From Faecalibacterium sp. UBA1771 (GTDB lineage Bacteria > Bacillota > Clostridia > Oscillospirales > Ruminococcaceae), in assembly GCA_002315315.1 (NCBI GenBank), contig DCGT01000010.1, forward strand, positions 1 to 7,480: DNA of 7,480 nt. The letters run 5' to 3'. This document shows positions 1-6,828 of this stretch, in pieces. The position numbers and the translations under genes were made by a program. The notes under the pieces were generated by a model. The model worked only from the letters and a program-made list of their open reading frames with translations, was not told where the DNA came from and made no database searches. Each line of letters opens with the position of its first letter. The stretch's first letter is position 1.

Positions 1-169
1 TTGCCAAATCGAGGGCGACTGCGTCGTAGAGTGCGCCGATAACCTCTGCGCGGCGGTCGGCTTCCATATTTTTCTGATTCTCGCGCTCTTGAATTTTGTT
101 GTTGACATTCTCCATCAGCGTGTTCTTGGAATTCTGTACAAATTCATTGACCGCCTGAGCGCGGTCTTC
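1..169 (-). repeat. 110-residue internal repeat, copy B, truncated by the window edge
   Basis: This is the second copy of the 330-bp unit, starting at residue 536. The first 26 codons have diverged from copy A, but bases 1-90 match bases 331-420 without a mismatch, encoding the segment ERENQKNMEADRRAEVIGAL and the residues after it. Because the match reaches base 1, its true length and the number of further copies cannot be seen here. Confidence 0.85.
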
Positions 170-1774
170 TGCGGTCTTACCGGTGATTTTGGCAATATCC
201 GCGGCGGCACTGCCGTCGACAAAACTGCGGATTTCGTCGCGGAAATCGGGGTTTTTGGTGATGGACTTGCGTATATCGGTGGCAGCCTCCGCAATCATAT
301 CGGGGTTATTCAGATTACCGTACGCCTTATTTGCCAAATCGAGGGCGACTGCGTCGTAGAGTGCGCCGATAACCTCTGCGCGGCGGTCGGCTTCCATATT
401 TTTCTGATTCTCGCGCTCTTTAACTTTATTGTCGATAAGTCCGATAAGTTGGGTTTTGGCGTTATTTACAATGTTGAGAATTGCCATTGCTCGTTCGGTA
501 CGCTCCATATCGACCTGCAGTTCATTGCATAGCTTCTGCGCTATGTTATTTACGCTGTCCTTGATAATATCATTTTCTTCGAACTGTTTTATATAATCGT
601 CTACGGCTTCATCGTTTACAATCCGAGCTGCATCCCTTTTATCAAGACCTTTGGTAAAATCTTTGATAAATTCAATGGCGAGCTGTCGATTCAGCGACTC
701 CCGGAAATCATAATACATATTGTGTGTCGAGGAATGCTCGAGAAGCATTCCGCTGAAGGTTACACGCTCCTGAGCTTCAAGGTTGGCGGTAGGTTCTTCG
801 TTCAGGCTGAAAGTATCGTCATAGCCGGAAATAATTTTCGCATCTCTATGAATATTTGCCATCACTATATCTTCGGTGGATAATTCATTACGCTGTAATG
901 TGATGATGCCGTTTTCCCGTGTTAAGGTAACCTTGACCGGCACATTGTTGTCTGTGGCGAATATGTATATCGGGTCGCCGGAATCTATCATTTCCTGCAA
1001 ATAAACGTCATCGGATGTTTCATAAGACAATCCTATTTCGCTGACGACATACGGACCAAGCTCGGATTTCGGCGGGAGCAGAGAAGCCATCTGCGCGCGT
1101 ATTTTGTTCCCCTCTATTTTGTAGTTTTCGTCGGCTATATAGCCGTGGAAGTCATTTAGTATCTGTTCGTTGCTTAGAGCTTCCTCAAAATCTTCAGCAT
1201 TGAACAGACTGCTTTTCAATTTTTTAAATGCATCGGTGTCGATGATATTTTTCGCATAGCTCTCGACGTCGAAGCTTTTGACGAAATCGGCAAGCTCATT
1301 CTCGTCATCAAAATGCAACTCGGTGATTTGCTTATGAAGCTCGTTATAGGCGGCAAACCGACTGATCATTTCATCGTATTCGCTGTCATCTATCGTATAG
1401 TGAAAATAACTGTTGTAGTTTTCTTTAATTTCGTCGATCACCTTGCCGTAGCCGTCGAAGATTCCAAGCAAGGTATGGTTGACTTCCTCATATTTATCGG
1501 TGAAGGGGTTAAAGCCGACCATACCGAGTACCGTATCAGACGAATCGCTTTCCGTTATCGACACCGCACCGCCGTTTTCTTCCAAATCATCGAATAATCT
1601 CTCGACGGCATCTTCACCTAAATAGAAAGTACGGTAATCTGAATCTTCTGTGAAAAGATGACCGATGTCGCTGTTTGCGGTATAGTTGAGCGACATATTA
1701 AGATGCTTCAAGCAAAGGGTATTTAAAGCATTTTTAAACTGATTGAGTTCTTCTGTGTTTCGCTGTCCTTCCAT
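1..1774 (-). CDS. Large repeat-containing hypothetical protein, 3' end beyond the window
   Basis: Seen: reading the minus strand from the ATG at 1774 gives 591 codons without a stop, running off the left edge, so the C-terminus is missing. The start is well supported: GGAGG lies 5 bases upstream and a consensus promoter further up. The protein begins MEGQRNTEELNQF. It is hydrophilic and acidic, with no signal peptide or membrane segment, so a cytoplasmic location is likely. Residues 1-400 are a mixed domain I do not recognise. From about residue 400 it looks strongly helical and charged. From residue 426 a 110-residue repeat begins: 426-535, then a second copy from 536 that is cut by the edge. 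G+C differs along the gene: hand counts give 39 of 60 in bases 1-60 and 19 of 60 in 1681-1740. It is divergent from the calpain gene. No family is recognised. A repeat-built scaffold or effector is possible but only a guess. Confidence 0.88.
   Translation of the reverse strand, partial: MEGQRNTEELNQFKNALNTLCLKHLNMSLNYTANSDIGHLFTEDSDYRTFYLGEDAVERLFDDLEENGGAVSITESDSSDTVLGMVGFNPFTDKYEEVNHTLLGIFDGYGKVIDEIKENYNSYFHYTIDDSEYDEMISRFAAYNELHKQITELHFDDENELADFVKSFDVESYAKNIIDTDAFKKLKSSLFNAEDFEEALSNEQILNDFHGYIADENYKIEGNKIRAQMASLLPPKSELGPYVVSEIGLSYETSDDVYLQEMIDSGDPIYIFATDNNVPVKVTLTRENGIITLQRNELSTEDIVMANIHRDAKIISGYDDTFSLNEEPTANLEAQERVTFSGMLLEHSSTHNMYYDFRESLNRQLAIEFIKDFTKGLDKRDAARIVNDEAVDDYIKQFEENDIIKDSVNNIAQKLCNELQVDMERTERAMAILNIVNNAKTQLIGLIDNKVKERENQKNMEADRRAEVIGALYDAVALDLANKAYGNLNNPDMIAEAATDIRKSITKNPDFRDEIRSFVDGSAAADIAKITGKTAEDRAQAVNEFVQNSKNTLMENVNNKIQERENQKNMEADRRAEVIGALYDAVALDLA
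170..499 (-). repeat. 110-residue internal repeat, copy A
   Basis: This 330-bp unit encodes residues 426-535 of the left-edge protein. Its first 28 residues (starting TERAMAILN) align without gaps to the start of copy B (EDRAQAVNE), sharing R, A, A, V, N, K, L, N, K and E at matching places and mostly conservative changes elsewhere. Bases 331-420 inside it are identical to bases 1-90. The unit is predicted to be helical from its alternating hydrophobic and charged residues. Confidence 0.85.
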
Positions 1775-1779
1775 AATAT

Positions 1780-1784
1780 CCTCC
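1780..1784 (-). promoter_or_regulatory. Ribosome binding site of the left-edge protein
   Basis: GGAGG on the minus strand, followed by ATATT and then ATG at 1774. The match to the anti-Shine-Dalgarno sequence is perfect and the spacing is 5 bases. It fixes the start of this gene. Confidence 0.85.
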
Positions 1785-1848
1785 GTATAAGCAAAGTATT
1801 ATAAATTTTAAATCTGTGCACATGACACGCATATTTATGTTTTATCTG

Positions 1849-1877
1849 ATTATACAGTACCTATTTGCTCCCGACAA
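1849..1877 (-). promoter_or_regulatory. SigA-type promoter of the left-edge protein
   Basis: On the minus strand, TTGTCG (1877-1872) and TATAAT (1854-1849) are separated by exactly 17 bases. The -10 box is a perfect consensus and the -35 box matches 4 of 6. Transcription would start near 1842, giving a leader of about 67 bases. The leader contains the palindrome TGTGCACA (1815-1822), which might be an operator but could be chance. A second TATAAT at 1803-1798 lacks a -35 box. Confidence 0.72.
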
Positions 1878-2128
1878 TACATCCGCGGCATTATGAACAA
1901 TAATTTACAATATCGGCATTTGCGTCACAGATTGTTAACATTTCGCAAGGGAAAGTATGATATACGCAGGTATCAACAATGTAATGCTTTAAAACCGTGG
2001 CAGGGTGAAGCATCAATCGTCTGTGGTTTTCGTAATAAGGACCGGCGAAATTGCCCGCCGCTGCCGAAAAGCGTTTGTTAATTAAAAATTCACACAACCG
2101 TAAAAGAAAAACGCGCTTTGCGGTGTAA
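1878..2128. other. Intergenic stretch without a convincing gene
   Basis: Short open frames occur on both strands (1891-2211 minus from GTG, 1893-2081 plus), but none has a ribosome site and their translations are rich in Cys, Arg and His with no domain-like pattern. One small hairpin is visible, CGGCG/CGCCG at 2043-2047 and 2056-2060. Nothing else can be supported here. Confidence 0.5.
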
Positions 2129-2270
2129 TATAATAACGGACAAATATTTACGGCGTGTTGCCGACGACGAATTACCCGCGAAAGGACCTTACCGCAGGCT
2201 GCTCCGCACACGGCGATTGAGACGCGGGAACGGCTGTTCGGGGGAATCGCTTGCTGAAATATTTGTTTTT
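2129..2270 (+). ncRNA. Candidate structured small RNA with its own -10 box
   Basis: Seen: ACAAATATTT at 2140-2149 is the perfect reverse complement of AAATATTTGT at 2257-2266, enclosing a G+C-rich core of 107 bases. Inside are a hairpin CGGC/GCCG (2151-2154, 2160-2163, 5-base loop), a 6-bp helix CCCGCG/CGCGGG (2175-2180, 2223-2228) and a helix GCGATT/AATCGC (2213-2218, 2245-2250) that interlocks with the previous one. The interlocking means either a pseudoknot or alternative folds. TATAAT at 2129-2134 would start transcription at about 2140-2141, just at the closing helix, and TTTTT at 2266-2270 follows that helix. Against it: there is no -35 box, and the closing helix is A/T rich, so termination would be weak. 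I do not recognise a 6S, SRP, RNase P, tmRNA or riboswitch core. The function is unknown; it could also be a transcribed leader upstream of the protease. Confidence 0.35.
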
Positions 2271-2283
2271 GCGGGCTTTATGC

Positions 2284-2313
2284 GTGACACGGAAGGTCAA
2301 GGTATAGTATAAT
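2284..2313 (+). promoter_or_regulatory. SigA-type promoter of the calpain-like protease gene
   Basis: GTGACA (2284-2289, 5 of 6 to the -35 consensus) and a perfect TATAAT (2308-2313) are separated by 18 bases. The start of transcription would be near 2320, giving a leader of about 115 bases. The leader has one weak hairpin, ATCGG/CCGAT at 2327-2331 and 2340-2344, and no recognisable riboswitch. Confidence 0.68.
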
Positions 2314-2422
2314 ACAATTATATGTAATCGGTTCGTTTTCCGATGCGGATGAAACTTCCGACGAACTTCACGGGACTCCGCCGCACCGCCGTTTCACATT
2401 TTACCGACAATTTTGAGATTGC

Positions 2423-2427
2423 GAGGA
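2423..2427 (+). promoter_or_regulatory. Ribosome binding site of the calpain-like protease
   Basis: GAGGA lies 7 bases before the ATG at 2435. It supports this ATG over any later in-frame start. Confidence 0.75.
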
Positions 2428-2434
2428 CAGACAG

Positions 2435-5400
2435 ATGCCTAAAACCTTTGCGGAAATCATTAAAGAAGCGGAAAAGAAGGGCAAATATTCAAAGGAATTT
2501 ATCGAGAACGCCGAACAGAACTCGGAGTATTCGAGATATGAACAGGGCAGAAAGAATGCAAAACAGCTTTTAAAGGATATGCTGCTTGTTTACGGCTCGT
2601 ATGCGAACGGCGACTCCGAATATGCGCAGGTTTTGGTGCAGCTTAGGGAGCTGTCGGAATATGACGTGACGACGGGTTGGGATTATACCGGCGAGGTCGG
2701 AAGCTACAACCGGCTTATGGAAAGCGTCCTCAAATATGAGCAGCTTCTCGACCAAAAGGAGAGCGAGCTGCACAGCGAGGCGGAGGAAAAGCTGAAAATC
2801 GAGAAAAACGGCGAGCGAGTCTGGGCGAGTGATACCGAAATAAAGGCAGACGGCAAGCTGATGAAGGATAGTATCGACATTTCGGTCAGGCAGAATAAAA
2901 TCGACAATATGCGCAAAATCAACAACGATATTCTGTACATTCTCGAACGCGAGAGCAACGGTCGTCTGCCCGCCGAGCCGGCAGACGCGATAAAGATATC
3001 GAGCGTCGGCAAAAAATTCGATATGGTTGACTACGGTGCGCCTGCACCGGTTCAGCCGCTGTTTCGTATGGGCATTGAGGTCGACCACAGCGACCGTCCG
3101 CTTTTCCCGCACGAGCCGAACATCAACGATATAGCGCAGGGTCTGGTGGGCGACTGCTTCTACCTCACCGCGCTTACCAACATTGTCAGCATGAATCCCG
3201 ATTTTATCAAGGATGCGATGAGGGACAATATGGACGGCACCGTCACCGTGCGGCTGTACTCCAAGGACGAATACGGCAAATACGAGCCGGTGTATGTCAC
3301 CGTTGACAAAAAGGTCGATTCCTACGGCGGTGCTTTCAGCGGCGGCGGAGAGAACTGCGTATGGGTCGATTGCTTCGAACGCGCGCTTGCCACGTCGGGA
3401 ATGTACAGCTTCCGTCATCAGCGCCGCAACTACTGGAAGCCGGTGCCGCCGAACATCGAAACGATATACGCCGAGCTACTGGAGAAAAAGGAAAAGGGTG
3501 AGCTGGTCGGCGAAACGCTGAAAAAAGCCCGCTCCGATTACCCGTGGATATTCCGAAACACGGGTGACGGAAACGGCGAAACCGACGAGCTGGTTAAGTG
3601 GCCCAACTACAATTCCATTTCGGGCGGCTTAGCCAGCGTCGCCATGGAGATGCTGACCGGTCCCGCCTATCCCGCGCGCGATATATCCATACCCAAGAAT
3701 CACAACAGCTACATTAACCTCAACTGCCGCAGTGCCGCCGAGCTTCTCTACATCGCTGCCGTCAACACCGACGGCAATATGGATTCAAAATATTTTCATG
3801 CCAAAACCGACGTCAACTTCGGTGCGACAACGCGTGAGATTGCGGAAAAAGCATGGGAAACAATCAACGCAAGGAGAGGGAACAAGCCCCTGTGGTTTAC
3901 TACGGACAAGCAGAGCTTCGTGGAGCAGTTCGAGACCGTATGCAATAGTCTTACGCAGCAGATCGACGGCGAGGTTACTTCCGAAAAGCTGATTGCCGCC
4001 GGCAAAAAATTCAACTATATACCCGAAAACGCAAATCAAGATGCCGCAAGAAATCTCGCAGTTCAGGCAAATCTTACTGCACAGAAGCTCGGTGCGGGCA
4101 GATATAACGATGCGCAGAACAAATTTTACCAACTGATTAAGGAGTGCGAGCGGCGCAATCTGCCGATGGACTGCGGCTCCGACCGTAAACAAAACGTTAT
4201 TGCGGGCGGTCACGCCTATGCCATTCTCGGAGCTTACGAGGATAACGACGGGCGGCGCTTCCTGCGTCTCAGAAACCCGTGGGGCGACAGACCGCTGTTC
4301 AGCAACGGACTCGAAACGACCTTTAACGAGGACGGCTCGAAGAAGTACAACTGGACAAAGGTCGAGGACGGCATCTTTGACATAGAGCTTGGGGATTTTT
4401 CCGAGCTGACCGACCATATGGCGGTCAACGGTTATAACAACGACACCGTGACCGTTCCCAACAAAATCAGCAACCGATTCGGCTCCATTCACGACAGGGC
4501 GATAATACGAAGCAAATCCGAAATGCTGGAAATGATTAAGATTCATATACTCACCCTCACCGATGACGGAAAAGAAAAGTATACGACGACCGGCACCGCC
4601 GTTCTGAAAAATGACGTCAAGGGGTATATGCTTATCGCTCCGCTCCGCGACATAATATGCAAAAACAGAAAAATCAAGACGGATGATTACGAGACACGGC
4701 ACGCCATCTCCGCCGCAATCCCCTCGATGATTACCGAATTTCTCAATCAGGCGGACAGCCTGCTCGATGAGGTTTACGGCAACGTGGGGAACAAAACGGA
4801 AACCGAGATTCTGAGAGAAATATTCTTACGGTTTAACACAATGCAGATGCAGGAGCTTGAAGCGATACAAAATCGGCAGGAAAATAAGCCGTGGTCGGAG
4901 GCAAAGCTCGATCTGATAGCACGCACGATAATGCTTATGGGCAAGAGCGATTCCATCAGCAAGGTGAACAATAGCAGCGGCATCCGCTTTGAGAATCAGT
5001 TTGAACGCCTGAAGGATATGATTGACAGCATCGAGCCGGAGGGAAGACTGTACCTCGGAGATTTTTCCGGCAATATCGACGTCGAAAGAGAAGATGAATA
5101 TATCGAAAGTCTTTATGTCGGTGAAAACGGCGTAAAGTATGCAGATGTCGTCAAATCCAATGGGGAAAAAACCACCGTTACCTTCAGCAGTATCTATGAC
5201 AGAATCAACACCTTTACCTTTAAGGATATGAGACCCGAGGTTTCAAAAGGGCTTATCGCGCCGGGCAGTAAAATCGACGTTGCGCCCAATGCCGGAGGAA
5301 AGGCCGTTCCCGAGATTCCCGAGGTCATAGAGGACAATCCCGAGCAGCCCGAGGCAGAACAGGACAACCCCGAACAGCCTGAGGTCGAGCAGGGGCTTCC

Positions 5401-6121
5401 TCCTGCACCCCTCACCGTCGACATTAACGACAATGCCGCGCCCGTTATCACGGAGCTGAATACCCACGCCTCACCGTCAAACGCCAAAAACATTGTATCG
5501 GTCGCTTCCTTCCGCGATTATCTCAAGCTACTAAACGACATCGCGGAGGTGCTCGACGGCACCGACAGCCGCTTAGTTAATTCGTCCGGTGCGTTCCGTG
5601 CACTGAGCGACGGCATAAGCGATGCGCGCCGCGAAATGGTTATGGTAAGCGGCAGGAGCTTCACCGACCTTGCCGACGTGCTGACCAAGCTTGAGCCGCT
5701 GTTGGATGACTACGATCGCAACTGCCGCGACTTCCCGCATAATAATTGGCGCAGGAACACCCGCGTACAGGCGTGCGAGCTGCTCAGGGAAACAATACGC
5801 TCGGCAAAGGTGAGCAATCCCGAGCCTTGCCGCCGTATTGAGGAGGATTACTCGAAAAAAATGGCGGAGCACCTGCTTGCCGACAGCGGCGAGAGACCCG
5901 ACCGCGAGCGGATAAACCAGGTCGCCGAAAAGCTGCTCGACAACAAGCAGTTCAAGGGTCACGTCACCGGCAAAAACCTCTTTTTGCTCAGCCGTGCCTC
6001 TGCCAAGGAAGTCAAGTCGAACGTCAAAACCCTGCAGAAGGAGGGCAAAAAGCACCTCGAGAAAAACTCCGCGGCAGCCGAACAGCACCGCGACCGAACC
6101 ATAGCCGGCGCAGTAAAATAA
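2435..6121 (+). CDS. Calpain-family (peptidase C2) cysteine protease with long helical C-terminus
   Basis: Role by family: calpains are papain-fold endopeptidases that make limited cuts in protein substrates. Seen: residues 1-200 are charged and helical, with likely coiled coil at about 95-175. The catalytic motif QGLVGDC gives oxyanion Gln235 and nucleophile Cys241 at the canonical 6-residue spacing. CVWVDCFERALA (308-319) and GGLASVAMEMLTG (398-409) fit later calpain core motifs. GGHAYAILGAY carries His593, RLRNPWG carries Asn614, and EDGIFDIELGDF (644-655) closes the core. The triad looks intact. The Cys-His gap is 352 residues, against about 157 in animal calpain-1, so about 200 residues are inserted, roughly 410-560. 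Residues 690-950 are unassigned, 958-990 are a Pro/Glu linker, and 1020-1228 form a basic helical tail. There is no signal peptide, membrane segment, C2-like domain or EF-hand, so calcium control of the animal type is not evident. It probably acts in the cytoplasm unless exported by a non-Sec route. The substrate is unknown. It is a single-gene unit with its own promoter and a hairpin after the stop. Confidence 0.93.
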   Translation: MPKTFAEIIKEAEKKGKYSKEFIENAEQNSEYSRYEQGRKNAKQLLKDMLLVYGSYANGDSEYAQVLVQLRELSEYDVTTGWDYTGEVGSYNRLMESVLKYEQLLDQKESELHSEAEEKLKIEKNGERVWASDTEIKADGKLMKDSIDISVRQNKIDNMRKINNDILYILERESNGRLPAEPADAIKISSVGKKFDMVDYGAPAPVQPLFRMGIEVDHSDRPLFPHEPNINDIAQGLVGDCFYLTALTNIVSMNPDFIKDAMRDNMDGTVTVRLYSKDEYGKYEPVYVTVDKKVDSYGGAFSGGGENCVWVDCFERALATSGMYSFRHQRRNYWKPVPPNIETIYAELLEKKEKGELVGETLKKARSDYPWIFRNTGDGNGETDELVKWPNYNSISGGLASVAMEMLTGPAYPARDISIPKNHNSYINLNCRSAAELLYIAAVNTDGNMDSKYFHAKTDVNFGATTREIAEKAWETINARRGNKPLWFTTDKQSFVEQFETVCNSLTQQIDGEVTSEKLIAAGKKFNYIPENANQDAARNLAVQANLTAQKLGAGRYNDAQNKFYQLIKECERRNLPMDCGSDRKQNVIAGGHAYAILGAYEDNDGRRFLRLRNPWGDRPLFSNGLETTFNEDGSKKYNWTKVEDGIFDIELGDFSELTDHMAVNGYNNDTVTVPNKISNRFGSIHDRAIIRSKSEMLEMIKIHILTLTDDGKEKYTTTGTAVLKNDVKGYMLIAPLRDIICKNRKIKTDDYETRHAISAAIPSMITEFLNQADSLLDEVYGNVGNKTETEILREIFLRFNTMQMQELEAIQNRQENKPWSEAKLDLIARTIMLMGKSDSISKVNNSSGIRFENQFERLKDMIDSIEPEGRLYLGDFSGNIDVEREDEYIESLYVGENGVKYADVVKSNGEKTTVTFSSIYDRINTFTFKDMRPEVSKGLIAPGSKIDVAPNAGGKAVPEIPEVIEDNPEQPEAEQDNPEQPEVEQGLPPAPLTVDINDNAAPVITELNTHASPSNAKNIVSVASFRDYLKLLNDIAEVLDGTDSRLVNSSGAFRALSDGISDARREMVMVSGRSFTDLADVLTKLEPLLDDYDRNCRDFPHNNWRRNTRVQACELLRETIRSAKVSNPEPCRRIEEDYSKKMAEHLLADSGERPDRERINQVAEKLLDNKQFKGHVTGKNLFLLSRASAKEVKSNVKTLQKEGKKHLEKNSAAAEQHRDRTIAGAVK
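5333..5392 (+). repeat. Two-copy 30-bp tandem repeat in the protease linker
   Basis: The protein sequence DNPEQPEAEQ (967-976) is followed at once by DNPEQPEVEQ (977-986). The copies differ at one residue and several silent bases. They form an acidic Pro/Glu spacer between the protease half and the helical tail. Such linkers are typically flexible and vary in copy number. Confidence 0.85.
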
Positions 6122-6156
6122 CGCGGCGGGCGCACAAAGCAAAATCACAAACCGGA

Positions 6157-6300
6157 CTATAATTTATTGCCGATAAAGCATTTGGCGGAAGGAGCGATTG
6201 TCAATCGCCCCTTCCGCCTCTTAATATATGCACCTTGACCGGCGAGTCGACATGCTTCACAAAGCTTGCCGAAACACATAAAATATTCCCCAATTTGCAT
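6157..6300 (-). CDS. Doubtful 47-codon small ORF crossing the hairpin
   Basis: From ATG at 6300 the minus strand reads 47 codons (MQIGEYFMCFGKL...) to TAG at 6157. A second in-frame ATG at residue 8 has GGGGA about 7 bases upstream and would give 40 residues. The product is Cys-rich (four Cys) and very basic in the middle (IKRRKGRL), but that part is read through the terminator hairpin. A perfect TATAAT stands at 6346-6341 with no -35 box. It matches no family I know. It may be chance, or part of a repeated intergenic element. Confidence 0.2.
   Translation of the reverse strand: MQIGEYFMCFGKLCEACRLAGQGAYIKRRKGRLTIAPSAKCFIGNKL
6184..6222 (+). terminator. Hairpin terminator after the protease gene
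   Basis: GGCGGAAGG (6184-6192) pairs with CCTTCCGCC (6210-6218). After one A/C mismatch, GCGATT (6194-6199) pairs with AATCGC (6203-6208) around a 3-base loop. The stem is very stable, but the following T run is only TCTT, so termination may be partial. It lies 62 bases after the stop codon. A hairpin this regular may also belong to a dispersed repeat family. Confidence 0.65.
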
Positions 6301-6494
6301 TGCTTTGCAATTAAATTATTGCCGTATCAGTATCGTTTATATTATACAGTATAGTTTTTAATGTGTGTTTCCGGATTTCTCTCCGGTAATAATAAGCCGT
6401 CTGAAGACGAAAAGTATTAATATGTATGCGTGTCAGACAGACAATACGACACCGCAAAACGGACATTTCATTTCCGACACATCCCGTATAGCCT
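6223..6494. other. Convergent intergenic stretch, mostly unassigned
   Basis: No convincing gene is seen here. It holds a hairpin CCGGA/TCCGG (6371-6375, 6382-6386, 6-base loop) without a T run on either side, and A/T-rich spacer. No clear terminator for the minus-strand genes to the right is visible. At 6471-6433 a 12-residue minus frame, MKCPFCGVVLSV, resembles the first knuckle of a zinc ribbon. It stops before any second Cys pair, so it is at most a relic. Confidence 0.4.
6341..6346 (-). promoter_or_regulatory. Isolated TATAAT box, minus strand
   Basis: A perfect -10 hexamer in the context TACTGTATAAT, the same 11 bases as at the left-edge gene's promoter. No -35 hexamer is found at 16-18 bases, so it is either a weak promoter or chance in an A/T-rich stretch. 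If active it would transcribe toward the small ORF at 6300 and the hairpin. Confidence 0.25.
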
Positions 6495-6791
6495 TCAGTT
6501 TACGCTTTCGTTTGCGCCTTCCTCCAAAAAGAAGATGTCCTCCGTCACGTTAATAAAGGTTTTGTCGTTCTTCAAAGCGTGTTTCTTACCTTTATAAAGG
6601 ACCGTCGTTTCGTTCGCCGACACTTCTACTCGGTCACCGTTATTTAAATGATAGCACACGGTTATAAGCGGCTCACCCTCGGCGGCGGTAAAAGGTCTGT
6701 ACCTTAATAATCCGCTCATATTTACACACAGCTCGATTTCGTCTTCCGCAGTAATCTCCTTTGCATCAAATAAATTTACGCATATTTTCAA
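6495..6791 (-). CDS. Small hypothetical protein, 98 residues, start uncertain
   Basis: Seen: the frame opens with TTG at 6791, directly after an in-frame TGA, and ends with TGA at 6495. It reads like a real small beta-rich domain: alternating hydrophobic residues, NNGDRVEVSANETTVLYKGK around residues 50-69, then an acidic end (TEDIFFLEEGANES). The only ATG in frame is residue 25 (6719), which would remove the first strand, KICVNLFD, that looks native. AAGG sits only 3 bases before TTG, too close for a normal ribosome site, and a TATAAT box lies 8 bases upstream. So the true start is unclear, or the 5' end has been lost. It lies 42 bases downstream of the DUF6273 gene on the same strand, so the two may share a transcript. 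I do not recognise the family. No signal peptide or membrane segment is seen. Confidence 0.6.
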   Translation of the reverse strand: MKICVNLFDAKEITAEDEIELCVNMSGLLRYRPFTAAEGEPLITVCYHLNNGDRVEVSANETTVLYKGKKHALKNDKTFINVTEDIFFLEEGANESVN

Positions 6792-6799
6792 CAGCCTTC

Positions 6800-6828
6800 A
6801 TTATACAAATTCATTTATAGAAATACAA
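6800..6828 (-). promoter_or_regulatory. Possible promoter in front of the 98-residue gene
   Basis: On the minus strand TTGTAT (6828-6823) and a perfect TATAAT (6805-6800) are separated by 17 bases. Only 3 of 6 bases match in the -35 box. Transcription would begin near 6793, almost at the TTG codon, so the mRNA would be nearly leaderless. Either the start lies further downstream or this box is not used. Confidence 0.35.

Noticed and set aside
89..532. Plus-strand 147-codon frame at the left edge
   Set aside because: It is the shadow of the minus-strand gene, which has a perfect ribosome site, promoter and repeat structure. The frame at 1313-1597 is rejected for the same reason.
2175..2200. 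Resemblance of the candidate RNA core to a piece of rRNA
   Set aside because: Only a few short words such as TTACCCGCG look alike; the surrounding bases do not follow any rRNA helix order.
1891..2211. Minus-strand 106-codon frame in the divergent intergenic region
   Set aside because: GTG start without a ribosome site, Cys/His/Arg-rich translation with no domain pattern, and it overlaps the candidate RNA and runs up to the promoter of the left-edge gene.
2118..2312. Plus-strand 64-codon frame before the protease
   Set aside because: TTG start, no ribosome site, Arg-rich translation typical of a non-coding G+C-rich stretch; it overlaps the protease promoter.
2570..3418. Long minus-strand frame (282 codons) inside the protease gene
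   Set aside because: It lies opposite the protease frame, has no ribosome site or family pattern, and is explained by the codon use of the real gene. The same applies to 3785-4702 and 5573-6148.
6395..6412. CGTCT/AGACG inverted repeat as a terminator for the minus-strand genes
   Set aside because: The loop would be only two bases and no T run follows on the minus strand.
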